Origin: Saprospiraceae bacterium
GTDB taxonomy: Bacteria > Bacteroidota > Bacteroidia > Chitinophagales > Saprospiraceae
DNA: 64,000 bases
Direction: 5' to 3'
NCBI GenBank assembly: GCA_029263015.1
Contig: JAJCYI010000127.1
Coordinates: forward strand, 16,513-80,512
The notes under the pieces are model-generated. The model was not told the DNA's origin. It did not search any database and saw only the letters and a list, made by a program, of their open reading frames with translations. This document shows, in pieces, positions 1-8,243 of this stretch. Position 1 is the stretch's first letter. The number at the start of each line of letters is the position of its first letter. The position numbers and the translations under genes are program-made.

Positions 1-662
1 TAATAAAGGACCATCCGTAATTTGTGTTCTTTGCCAAGCGCTAAAATTTTATTCAACCATGATACAGATTCGTCCCAATTTTGCATATCCATATTTTCGT
101 GCATCAAATCGAGGCGCATTTTTGCAAGCTTAAACGAACCATTGTATTCTCCTTCCAATGCCAACCATCCTTTATTCACGAAATTATTTTCATTATCTAT
201 CAGCCGTTCCACCAACCTTTCCAAACCCAAACTCAGTACTAGCGAATGATCGCTAATCATCGTCTCTCCATATGGAGACAGGTTCCAATATATGCTGTAT
301 AAATTTTGATGGTAAGCAGAAGGTTTGTTGAAAAACGATGTGTAGGACATCGGTAATATTATAGTATTTAACGATCCCATTTGTGGGATATATTTTTCCA
401 AAATCTGATAATCATAATAAAATGGTTGAAAGGCATTGGCCAGATTCAAACAATTTTTTGAAACCCACTCTGGATTAAGCCCCGACCATGCATGAGACGT
501 CCCTAAAATCAAGACCTCACATGTACTTTTCTCATTCTCCAAAAAAGCTCTTTTTGCATCATATGGGTCTATCCATTGATTACGAACATAAACCTCGAAC
601 AATACTAAGGGAAGCAAAAACAACACAAGGAAAAGTGCACTTTTTTTAATAAAAATATGCAT
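1..662 (-). CDS. SGNH-like polysaccharide O-acyl modification protein (3' end beyond window)
   Basis: The frame opens with ATG at 662 and stays open to the window edge, so the C-terminal part is missing. The product starts with a signal anchor (about residues 5-22, very hydrophobic), followed by LILGTSHAWSGLNPEW, the equivalent of the block-I nucleophile region of SGNH/GDSL-like proteins. Along its whole visible length it aligns with the product of the next gene upstream (667-1569): both share FQPFYYDY or SQPFYYDY, the YSIYW/YSIHW region and a GxxLE segment, so this is a tandem duplicate. It begins 4 nt after the stop of that gene, as the last visible member of the polysaccharide operon. SGNH proteins paired with an MBOAT commonly transfer acetyl groups to sugars in the periplasm; that role is inferred. 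The DxxH motif would lie outside the window. Confidence 0.8.
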   Translation of the reverse strand, partial: MHIFIKKSALFLVLFLLPLVLFEVYVRNQWIDPYDAKRAFLENEKSTCEVLILGTSHAWSGLNPEWVSKNCLNLANAFQPFYYDYQILEKYIPQMGSLNTIILPMSYTSFFNKPSAYHQNLYSIYWNLSPYGETMISDHSLVLSLGLERLVERLIDNENNFVNKGWLALEGEYNGSFKLAKMRLDLMHENMDMQNWDESVSWLNKILALGKEHKLRMVLY

Positions 663-666
663 AGGA

Positions 667-1569
667 TCAGTTATTCGACAGGGGGGTGTTTAGTGCATCA
701 TTTATAGTTTTGGTCAGGATAATGGCCCCGTTTTTATTTACATGATCAGGGTCCCTAAAAAGATTGTCAGAATAAATTTCATTATCATTCGCATTAACAA
801 ATGTTACTGCGTTCTTATTTTTTATTTTTTCACAATAACTTAATATTTTTTTCAACCAGTGGTCTTCAGCTATTAAATCATTTAGGCTTTTAGCAAATGG
901 AGGCAAATACAATATTAGCCGGATATTGTATTTTTCGCACTTTTCAATGATCCTGTCAAGCCAGCCAACACAATCTTCCCATTCTTCGTCATACATCATG
1001 CCATGCCAAGTCTCCACTTTATTCTCGGCTTCTATTAGTGTCCCTTTAAATGTTTCTTCCGATTCATACCAGCCCCTATGTTGATAATAATTTTCACCGT
1101 TAAATATCCGAGCGATTGAATTTTCTAACCCCAGTGCTAACACTGCTGAATAATTGTCAATGTTTTTTTTACCAGAATACGGTTCCAATCCCCAATGGAT
1201 GCTGTACATGTTTTCTTGCCGGTCAGTCGGTGCTGAATAAAAAACCGGATACGACAATGACAAAACTACCGCCTTCAACGACTGCATTTCCTGCGTATAT
1301 TTTTCCAAAATTCTATAATCATAGTAAAACGGTTGGGAAAAATTGGCGACGTTAACGCTGTTCATATCCAACCACTCAGGATTGAGGCCTGTCTGGGTAT
1401 GCGATGACCCCATCAACAAAACCTCACAACTTTTTATATTCTCTTCCAGAAAAGCATATTTAGCAGAAAATTCATCTACTGAGGGTTGCCTTAAATAAAC
1501 TTCCAATAGAACAATAGGGCTTAAAAAAAGCAAAAAAAAGAATAGGGTTTTACGAATAAAATTTATCAA
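667..1569 (-). CDS. SGNH-like protein, partner of the MBOAT acyltransferase
   Basis: This 300-residue protein has an N-terminal membrane anchor (about residues 8-24), a block-I motif LLMGSSHTQTGLNPEW (residues 51-66, candidate nucleophile Ser55 or Ser56) and a C-terminal DPDH (residues 273-276) that fits the Asp-x-x-His of the SGNH triad. It lies just downstream of the MBOAT gene. MBOAT/SGNH pairs (AlgI with AlgJ/AlgX, DltB with DltD) pass acyl groups across the membrane onto glycans, so O-acylation of the exported polysaccharide is the likely job. No ATG exists upstream in frame before a stop. The start is taken as TTG at 1569, which aligns exactly with the ATG of the tandem paralogue at 662. 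Confidence 0.82.
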   Translation of the reverse strand: MINFIRKTLFFFLLFLSPIVLLEVYLRQPSVDEFSAKYAFLEENIKSCEVLLMGSSHTQTGLNPEWLDMNSVNVANFSQPFYYDYRILEKYTQEMQSLKAVVLSLSYPVFYSAPTDRQENMYSIHWGLEPYSGKKNIDNYSAVLALGLENSIARIFNGENYYQHRGWYESEETFKGTLIEAENKVETWHGMMYDEEWEDCVGWLDRIIEKCEKYNIRLILYLPPFAKSLNDLIAEDHWLKKILSYCEKIKNKNAVTFVNANDNEIYSDNLFRDPDHVNKNGAIILTKTINDALNTPLSNN

Positions 1570-1640
1570 AAAAAAGAAGGCTTCGGAACTGTTTAATAAT
1601 AGATTTACAAATTTAATTTATCATAGTTTCTTGGGAAAAA

Positions 1641-3074
1641 TCAAAACTGGAAATATATAAATTCAGACTTGTAATGTATAAAGTTGAAAATCAGATACGA
1701 CATTACCAGGTAAACACTCCAGCGAATTGGCCTATAAAGATTTGCCACTTGGAATGGGTGGTCCAGTTTACGGGATCGCCATTCTACTATAATGAGCACG
1801 ATGATGACGCCAATTGTGAATTTGTTGAAAAACCAATAGTTGGCCGGAGCAAATGGGAGGTTCGCAATGCTGCTTAAATAATCAAATGCCAGGGTGACAT
1901 TTTCTGCCCGAAAAAACACCCAAGCTATACAGGTCAGGACAAAGGTCAATCCTATTTGCAATATTTCTTTGACATTTGGGAGTTGACTTTTTTTTGCCAC
2001 TACAGACAAATTATTTCGGTTTAATTTAAATGCGAATAACGGGACAAAATACAGCGCATTCAATGCACCCCAAACAATAAATGTCCAATTGGCACCATGC
2101 CAAAATCCGCTGACCACAAAAATGATAAAAATGTTACGGATGACTTTCCAAAAACCGACCCTGCTGCCACCTAGGGGAATGTATAAATAATCCCGAAACC
2201 AGGTTGACAAGGAAATATGCCAACGTCTCCAAAATTCAGCTATGTCCCTTGAAAAGTATGGGTAACGGAAATTGGTCATCAAATTAAATCCAAATAGTTT
2301 GGCGATACCGATAGCCATATCCGAATATCCACTAAAATCACAATAAATTTGGAAGGCAAAAAACACAGCCCCCAGTATTAATTCTGATCCCGACAGGGTA
2401 GAATAATTTGCAAATATATCGTTGACATAAATAGCGCAATTGTCTGCAACCACTACTTTTTTAAACAAACCCCACAGTGCTTGCCTCATCCCATCTACCG
2501 CTAATCCATAATCAAACTCACGCCGTTTATTAAATTGTGGCAATAAATTAGTCGCCCGTTCAATTGGTCCAGCAACCAGCTGAGGAAAAAAACTTACATA
2601 CGCCAGAAATGCTACAATATCCCTTGTCGGCTCTAATTTTTTCCGATAAACATCAATTGAATAACTCAATGATTGAAAGGTATAAAAGCTAATCCCTACT
2701 GGTAATATAATATGTAATGTGGTCGGCTGTAGCTGTATCCCCGACGTAGCAAAAAGGTCAACAAATGACTCGACAAAAAAATTAAAATATTTGAATGTGC
2801 CCAGCAAACCAAGATTCACCAAAAGGCTCATCATCAGTAACATTTTTCTTTTTTTATCTTTTTTGGCTTCGCTCAGGGCTATGCCCAAAAAATAATCCAC
2901 AAACGAGCTAAATGCAATCAAGCCCAAAAACCGCCAGTCCCACCAGCCGTAAAAAACATAACTTGCCAATAGCAAAAAAGCATTTTGTGCGCGCAGATTT
3001 TTATTGACTACAAACCAGTAGATCAAAAATACGATAGGGAGAAAAGCCGCAAATTCAAATGAATTGAATAACAT
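1641..3074 (-). CDS. MBOAT family membrane-bound O-acyltransferase (AlgI/DltB-like)
   Basis: This 477-residue polytopic membrane protein carries the MBOAT signatures: YCDFSGYSDMAIGIAKLFG around residue 244, FWRRWHISLSTWFRDYLYIP with His286, and GFWHGANWTFIVWG with the conserved His326. Length and motif order match AlgI-type acyltransferases, which move an acyl group from a cytoplasmic donor through the membrane to a periplasmic acceptor protein. The stop codon of the preceding glycosyltransferase overlaps its start by one base (TAATG), which suggests translational coupling. Two SGNH-like genes follow directly. The acyl group is most likely acetyl by family precedent; the acceptor glycan is inferred from the operon. 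Confidence 0.93.
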   Translation of the reverse strand: MLFNSFEFAAFLPIVFLIYWFVVNKNLRAQNAFLLLASYVFYGWWDWRFLGLIAFSSFVDYFLGIALSEAKKDKKRKMLLMMSLLVNLGLLGTFKYFNFFVESFVDLFATSGIQLQPTTLHIILPVGISFYTFQSLSYSIDVYRKKLEPTRDIVAFLAYVSFFPQLVAGPIERATNLLPQFNKRREFDYGLAVDGMRQALWGLFKKVVVADNCAIYVNDIFANYSTLSGSELILGAVFFAFQIYCDFSGYSDMAIGIAKLFGFNLMTNFRYPYFSRDIAEFWRRWHISLSTWFRDYLYIPLGGSRVGFWKVIRNIFIIFVVSGFWHGANWTFIVWGALNALYFVPLFAFKLNRNNLSVVAKKSQLPNVKEILQIGLTFVLTCIAWVFFRAENVTLAFDYLSSIANLPFAPANYWFFNKFTIGVIIVLIIVEWRSRKLDHPFQVANLYRPIRWSVYLVMSYLIFNFIHYKSEFIYFQF

Positions 3075-4033
3075 TAATTAGCAAAAGCAAATTTGTGGTA
3101 AAATGATTTTATCCCATCATACAATCCCCTTCCTAAGTAAGTAGCCAAATACCTTCTAAGTGAATCGGAACTACTCAAGAAATCCTTGAGATTCAATGAT
3201 TTTTTATAGCACCTTCTGGCATCGTCCATACTGCCAAGGCCAAAATAGCTATCTGCAAAACTCAAATACTTTGCTTTAATGATTTCCTTTTTTTCTTCTT
3301 CTGAAAAAATATCAGTGCTGTCAAAAAGGGCATTTATGCTTTTTAATATGGACATTTCACCACGTCGCTTTTTGGCAAAACTTGTTGTATGTATGTTCCC
3401 CCCGTGAACCCGATATTTAGATAAAAGATGAGGCACATATCCGACCTTCCATTTCTTTATTATCTTCAATGACAGTTCAAAATCACAAAAAATCAAATCA
3501 CTTTCGAGCGGGAATGCATCCTCCCAGGCGGCACGGCGGCCAACAATAGAAGGGGCTGGGATAAAATAATCATCGAGCATGGCTCGCAGTAATTTTTTTT
3601 GACCAAACCCGCTTACATCTTTTGTATTATTTTTTTCTACAGTAATTTTCCCTTCGGAGTCTATCATTGAAATATCACCATATACAAATCCAACAGAAGG
3701 GTTATTTTTCAGGTAAGGAATGGTTTTTTCAAGCAGCCCTGGATACCACTCGTCATCACCGTCAAAACGGCAGATGAATTCACCTTTTGTGAGTTGGAAA
3801 GCTTCATTAATTGTCTGTGCAACGCCCTTGTTTTCTTCATGTCTCACATATGTCAGGCGCTCATCATTTATATTCTTTACAACATCTTCCGTATTGTCGG
3901 TCGAACAATCATCCACCACAATTATTTCAAAATCATAATTTCCGTTTTGACTCAAGAGGCTGGTGATTGCCCCTTTTATATATGGAGCAAAATTATAAGT
4001 GGTTAATATAAAGCTGACTGTTGGATTTTGCAT
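3074..4033 (-). CDS. Glycosyltransferase family 2
   Basis: The 319-residue product has a GT-A fold N-terminus. VSFILTTYNFAPYIKGAI at residue 5 begins the nucleotide-binding strand, EIIVVDDCSTDNTED follows, and FICRFDGDDEW supplies the DxD-type metal-binding motif near residue 96. The C-terminal third is helical and basic. There is no signal peptide or clear membrane segment, so it probably works at the inner face of the membrane, adding a sugar to the lipid-linked repeat unit. It overlaps the MBOAT gene by one base and follows the formyltransferase gene with a 1-nt gap. Donor and acceptor cannot be read from the sequence. Confidence 0.9.
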   Translation of the reverse strand: MQNPTVSFILTTYNFAPYIKGAITSLLSQNGNYDFEIIVVDDCSTDNTEDVVKNINDERLTYVRHEENKGVAQTINEAFQLTKGEFICRFDGDDEWYPGLLEKTIPYLKNNPSVGFVYGDISMIDSEGKITVEKNNTKDVSGFGQKKLLRAMLDDYFIPAPSIVGRRAAWEDAFPLESDLIFCDFELSLKIIKKWKVGYVPHLLSKYRVHGGNIHTTSFAKKRRGEMSILKSINALFDSTDIFSEEEKKEIIKAKYLSFADSYFGLGSMDDARRCYKKSLNLKDFLSSSDSLRRYLATYLGRGLYDGIKSFYHKFAFAN

Positions 4034-4034
4034 T

Positions 4035-4766
4035 TTATTCCTCTGGAAACAATTCCAATTTCAAAAAAACTTTACGCCCATCTTTATCTAAAAAATAGGC
4101 GTTCATATATTCTCCATGCGTCATTGCACGCAGACGGTCTATGTGTTTTTGAAAAGTATCGATATCCGATAAATCTATTTCGCGAAGTGCGTTGAAATCC
4201 TTTTTCAGGTTAAGGTTTCCTTCTTCTAAAGGGTTTTCTTTTAGATAGTTATTTTCAATAATATCCAGTAAGTTCGCTTGGATCAATTCCATTTCAGCAT
4301 CAAGAATTTTATTATATGCTGTAAGTGAAGTATCCCAAGATTCTACCTCCACTGCCTTTTGTGCGATGATGGCACCATGATCTAATTGCTCGTCAATTTC
4401 ATGGATAGTGCCACCACAAGGCAACCCATTTAATATGGAAAAAACTTGAGGGAACCAACCTCGGTTGTGAGGGTTCAACCCAGGGTGGACATTCACGCAA
4501 CGCACGCCTTTTACCAACTCAGATGGGAACAATTGTTTGCAGTGAAGCGAAATAACGAGGTCGTAATTTTGAATGATATTTTCACATTCATCTTTTACAT
4601 TGACCGATGTGAATTTGCTGCTATTACTATACTTTCTGGCCAAAGCAGCATTAATATAGCTATAGGAAAAATGGAACTGGTGGCCGGGGAATCCTTTGTC
4701 TTTTATCAATTTTTTAAACCTACCCACCAAAGGCTCATTGTCGGATATGACCAATACTTTACTCAT
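4035..4766 (-). CDS. Nucleotide-sugar N-formyltransferase (VioF-like)
   Basis: This 243-residue protein belongs to the formyltransferase fold shared with methionyl-tRNA formyltransferase. It has VNVHPGLNPHNRGWFPQVF (Asn92, His94) and THEIDEQLDHG-type spacing ending in Asp129, which together form the Asn-His-Asp catalytic set. The wording HPGLNPHNRGWFPQVFS is close to what I recall of VioF, which formylates dTDP-4-amino-4,6-dideoxyglucose with N10-formyltetrahydrofolate. The ATG at 4766 is preferred over a longer frame starting at 4796: it precedes the fold's first strand and overlaps the end of the upstream transaminase by 8 nt. The transaminase next door supplies the amino sugar, which strengthens the call. 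The exact sugar is inferred. Confidence 0.85.
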   Translation of the reverse strand: MSKVLVISDNEPLVGRFKKLIKDKGFPGHQFHFSYSYINAALARKYSNSSKFTSVNVKDECENIIQNYDLVISLHCKQLFPSELVKGVRCVNVHPGLNPHNRGWFPQVFSILNGLPCGGTIHEIDEQLDHGAIIAQKAVEVESWDTSLTAYNKILDAEMELIQANLLDIIENNYLKENPLEEGNLNLKKDFNALREIDLSDIDTFQKHIDRLRAMTHGEYMNAYFLDKDGRKVFLKLELFPEE

Positions 4767-5844
4767 AATTTTGTGCACGCAAAAGCACCCTTGCAATCAA
4801 GTCAATGGTGCTGTCCGACATCTCATGGAAAATCGGCAGGCACAAAATCCGTTTTGAAATACTTTCCGAGATGAGGCATGGTTGCTCGTCCACATATTCG
4901 AGTTTATTTAAGGATGGATAAAAATATCTCCTCGGATAAATATAGTGGTCATGCAGGGCTTTTTCTGCTTTTAATAATTTTTCTTCCGTTGGGAAAATAA
5001 CTGGGATATATGCATAGTTCCACTCGACACCTTCCATTATTGGTTGGGGCATTTCCACATCCATTTTTTTTATCCATTTTGAATACTGAAAAAAATGACG
5101 TTTGCGGGTTTCCAATATTTCGTCGATATGGCGAAAATTAACCAGGCCCATCGCTGCATGGAATTCTGAGTTTTTGCCATTTACCCCAACTCCAGAAAAT
5201 TTGGCCGGCCCATCGTGTCCAAAGTTTCGCATTTTGGCCATTTTAAAAATCAAATCCGGTGAGTTGGAAATTATTGCACCACCTTCAACCGTGTGGAATA
5301 ATTTGGTAGCATGAAAACTCATTGTCGAAACATCGCCATATTCGAGAATAGATTTGCCATTGAATTTGGTTCCGAAACAATGAGCGGCATCGTATATTAC
5401 TTTCAATCCATGTTTTTGGGCAATGGATTCAATTTTGTTCACATCGCAGGGTATGCCAAAAACATGTGTGGCTAATATGGCGCTTGTTTTTTTTGTAATT
5501 GCCGATTCGATCAAGTCCGCATTTATGTTCAGCGATTTTTGATCAATATCGACAAAAACCGGTTTACAATTTTCCCAAACAATACTGCTTGTCGTGGCAA
5601 TGTAAGAAAAAGGGGTTGTAATTATTTCACCTTTTAAATCAAGTGCTTTAATTGCAAGTTGAATCGCAATAGTCCCGTTACTGACAAACAATAAATGATT
5701 TAATTGAAAGTAATCTTTAAGGACAACTTCCAATTCATTCACCAATGGGCCATTATTGGTCAGCCAACAACGATTCCATATCTCGTCGATAAACTGAGTG
5801 TATTCCTCCTTTGGAGGCAAATATGGTTTTGTGACGTTAATCAT
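4759..5844 (-). CDS. DegT/DnrJ/EryC1-type nucleotide-sugar aminotransferase (VioA-like)
   Basis: The 361-residue PLP enzyme has the sugar-aminotransferase landmarks: SNGTIAIQLAI at residue 55, VIYDAAHCFG with Asp152, and SFHATKLFHTVEGG with the PLP lysine Lys181. The N-terminus (KPYLPPKEEY... WLTNNGP) resembles VioA, which makes dTDP-4-amino-4,6-dideoxyglucose from the 4-keto sugar and glutamate. The formyltransferase gene overlaps its 3' end, so the pair probably makes a 4-formamido-4,6-dideoxyhexose donor. Genes for the upstream steps (RmlA/RmlB type) are not in this window. The family is certain; the substrate is a good inference. Confidence 0.9.
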   Translation of the reverse strand: MINVTKPYLPPKEEYTQFIDEIWNRCWLTNNGPLVNELEVVLKDYFQLNHLLFVSNGTIAIQLAIKALDLKGEIITTPFSYIATTSSIVWENCKPVFVDIDQKSLNINADLIESAITKKTSAILATHVFGIPCDVNKIESIAQKHGLKVIYDAAHCFGTKFNGKSILEYGDVSTMSFHATKLFHTVEGGAIISNSPDLIFKMAKMRNFGHDGPAKFSGVGVNGKNSEFHAAMGLVNFRHIDEILETRKRHFFQYSKWIKKMDVEMPQPIMEGVEWNYAYIPVIFPTEEKLLKAEKALHDHYIYPRRYFYPSLNKLEYVDEQPCLISESISKRILCLPIFHEMSDSTIDLIARVLLRAQNYE

Positions 5845-5899
5845 TTTGAACAGAAAAAAGTAATAGGAAATAGGTTGACATGGAAATTAGAAGTTCTTT

Positions 5900-7201
5900 T
5901 TATTGTGTTTCTACAGGCACGGGAAAATCAATATATTCCCAATTAAGTTTAGGTTTTAAAACACCGGGCATATCTTTCGCAAAAGAGCGGTAAAAAGTAT
6001 CGGTATTGGTATCGTCGAGAACGAAAGAAAGAATATCTATTTTTTCTTCTTTGGGTTTGCCAACTTCCATTAGCCAAACACTAATGGTATATAAACCCGC
6101 TTTTAAATAATCGGGCAATTTTAATTTAATCCGGTAGTCCCCAGGATGTTTTTTACCCAACATGCCGAAGTCATCATCGCAATCTTGAGAGAGGAAAAGC
6201 AATTCCCCGTTCCTTGCAAGCGACATGCGCATATTGATTCCCCGAGTTTCGTCATTTATTTTATAATTAATACCGAGGAATATTTTCTCACCGTACAAAA
6301 AAGTATTTTTTCCCTCCTTGTCTTCGTTTTCAATAAATATTTCTGTGAGATAAGCTAGTGCATCCTTGGGTTCAAATGTCACTCGATTTTTGGGGCCGCT
6401 GGTTTGTGCTTCACCACTGCCCAGGTATTTTTCTAAAGCCGTTTCTATTTTACCAACATAAGACATTTGACCATCTTGCAGCAACACACCCCGATTGCAA
6501 AGACGCCGCATAGAGCCAAGGTTGTGGCTTACAAAAAGAATCGTGCGGCCCTCAGCGCTCACCTCTCCCATTTTCCCCAAGCACTTGTCTTGAAATTCAG
6601 CATCACCGACCGCCAACACTTCATCCACCAATAAAATTTCAGGCTCAAGATGGGCGGCCACCGCAAACGCAAGCCTGACCGTCATCCCCGAAGAGTACCT
6701 TTTTACGGGCGTTTCGAGGTAACGGGCCACGCCAGCAAAGTCAACAATTGCATCGAGCTTTTTGGCAACTTCTCTTTTGCGCATACCAAGGATGGTACCA
6801 TTGAGGAAAATATTTTCACGCCCCGTCAGTTCAGGGTGGAAGCCTGTACCGACCTCCAACATTGATCCGACCCGGCCTTTTATATAGGCTTTCCCTTTTG
6901 TGGGACCAGTCACTTTTGAGAGCACTTTCAACAAGGTTGATTTACCCGCGCCATTTTTCCCAATAAGGCCTACGACTTCTCCTTGGTGCACTTCAAAATC
7001 TATATCGCGCAACGCCCACACATATTGCGAGTCTCCGACCTTGCTTCGGTCGTTGGCTTCACCGATAATTAGGAAAGGGTCTTCTTTGCCCTGCAATTTA
7101 TACCACCACTTTTTCAGGTCGTCCGTCAGTGTGCCACTGCCATATCCACCGAGGCGGTATTGCTTAGAGAGGTTTTCGACATTTAAAACTGGTTTCGACA
7201 T
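5900..7201 (-). CDS. wzt: Polysaccharide ABC exporter ATP-binding protein (Wzt-like)
   Basis: The 433-residue protein has an ABC ATPase domain: Walker A GKNGAGKST (residues 81-89), signature YSSGM (169-173), Walker B ILLVDE (189-194) and switch His in FVSHN. An extra C-terminal domain (about 270-433, beta-rich) corresponds to the Wzt_C carbohydrate-recognition domain that in O-antigen exporters reads the terminal modification of the chain. The partner permease lies immediately upstream in transcription order. A C-terminal sensor domain fits a system exporting a chain that carries a recognisable cap, such as the formylated or acylated sugar predicted from the downstream genes. Confidence 0.93.
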   Translation of the reverse strand: MSKPVLNVENLSKQYRLGGYGSGTLTDDLKKWWYKLQGKEDPFLIIGEANDRSKVGDSQYVWALRDIDFEVHQGEVVGLIGKNGAGKSTLLKVLSKVTGPTKGKAYIKGRVGSMLEVGTGFHPELTGRENIFLNGTILGMRKREVAKKLDAIVDFAGVARYLETPVKRYSSGMTVRLAFAVAAHLEPEILLVDEVLAVGDAEFQDKCLGKMGEVSAEGRTILFVSHNLGSMRRLCNRGVLLQDGQMSYVGKIETALEKYLGSGEAQTSGPKNRVTFEPKDALAYLTEIFIENEDKEGKNTFLYGEKIFLGINYKINDETRGINMRMSLARNGELLFLSQDCDDDFGMLGKKHPGDYRIKLKLPDYLKAGLYTISVWLMEVGKPKEEKIDILSFVLDDTNTDTFYRSFAKDMPGVLKPKLNWEYIDFPVPVETQ

Positions 7202-7244
7202 TTAATGAAATAAGGAAAAAGCCAAAGGAAATAGTTGTCTTTCA

Positions 7245-7340
7245 AGATTTTAGACATTAGAAAGTTAGACATTAGACGCTCAAGGTAGGTGAAGCGTTGA
7301 ATCCTCTGGCTTGAATCTAATGTCTAATAATCTAAAGCCT
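7245..7340 (-). repeat. Intergenic inverted 'word' repeat (TTAGACATTAG type)
   Basis: Between the wzt and wzm genes the word ttagacattag is reiterated in one orientation (7250-7277) and its complement ctaatgtctaa follows (7313-7336). The two sets of words form imperfect opposing arms around a short unrelated centre. The same words make up the repeat at 23284-23412. It could act as an attenuator between the two exporter genes, but no T-run follows. Confidence 0.6.
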
Positions 7341-7351
7341 TAAAATAAAGG

Positions 7352-8215
7352 TCAAATCACGTCCATGAAATTCTTTTCGGTTTTATTAAAAACCAACACT
7401 CCTGCTAAAAATATAAATATGGTCACTACCACGCTCATGGTAAAATATTGCCATGTAAAAACACCTTTGCCGAGGAATCCATATTTGAATGTTTCGATCA
7501 CGGCGGTCAAAGGGTTGAGGCCAACGACGTATGGAGCTATGCCTGGATATTTTTCCGTAAATTTTGAAACTGGGATAATAACGGATGGCGTCAGGAACAT
7601 TAATAATTGCACACCAAAAGTGACCAAAAATGTGAGGTCACGATACTTGGTAGTCAATGAAGTAATTATCAGGCCAATGCCCAGGCCCATACAGCCAGTT
7701 AGTAATACAAGTACTGGCAATAGCAATATTTCTATCTGCGGCTGAATTTCCACTCCTTTCCATATCAGGAAAAAAAAGTAAAAAATTAAGAACAGCATAA
7801 ACTGGATACCAAATTTAATGGCACTGTTGATAACTACCGACAACGGGGCTATCAGTCTGGCAAAATATACTTTCCCAAAAATGGCCTGGTTATCCCGAAA
7901 TGTGGTAGAGCTTTTATTGAGCACTTCTGCAAAAAACATCCAGAAAATTTGTCCAGCCAAATAAAACAGTAAAGGTGGAATACCATCGGTTGACATGCCA
8001 GCCAACCCTCCAAATACGATAGTAAACACAAGGGTGGTGAGCAGTGGTTGGATAAAAAACCAGAGCGGCCCCAAAACCGTTTGTTTGTAAAGCTGCGCAA
8101 TATCCCTTTTTGCAAACAACCATAATAGGTCGCGGCTTTCCCAAACCTCCCCCAACTTAAAATGGAAAAAAGGTTGCTTTGTGCTGAGGATTGAATCCCA
8201 ATATTGATCTTTCAA
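7352..8215 (-). CDS. wzm: Polysaccharide ABC exporter permease (Wzm-like, ABC-2 type)
   Basis: The 287-residue product is an ABC-2 permease. A cytoplasmic N-terminus ending in LLWLFAKRDIAQLYKQTVLGPLWFF is the amphipathic and first transmembrane region typical of polysaccharide exporters. Six hydrophobic segments follow, and the NPLTAVIETFKYGFLG motif lies near the C-terminus. No ATG or GTG lies between the upstream in-frame TAA and the conserved N-terminus, so translation most likely starts at TTG (8215). Together with the Wzt-like ATPase it should carry a finished lipid-linked glycan across the inner membrane. Confidence 0.9.
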   Translation of the reverse strand: MKDQYWDSILSTKQPFFHFKLGEVWESRDLLWLFAKRDIAQLYKQTVLGPLWFFIQPLLTTLVFTIVFGGLAGMSTDGIPPLLFYLAGQIFWMFFAEVLNKSSTTFRDNQAIFGKVYFARLIAPLSVVINSAIKFGIQFMLFLIFYFFFLIWKGVEIQPQIEILLLPVLVLLTGCMGLGIGLIITSLTTKYRDLTFLVTFGVQLLMFLTPSVIIPVSKFTEKYPGIAPYVVGLNPLTAVIETFKYGFLGKGVFTWQYFTMSVVVTIFIFLAGVLVFNKTEKNFMDVI

Positions 8216-8243
8216 AAATGTGTGCTTTTAGCGGTTGATGAAA

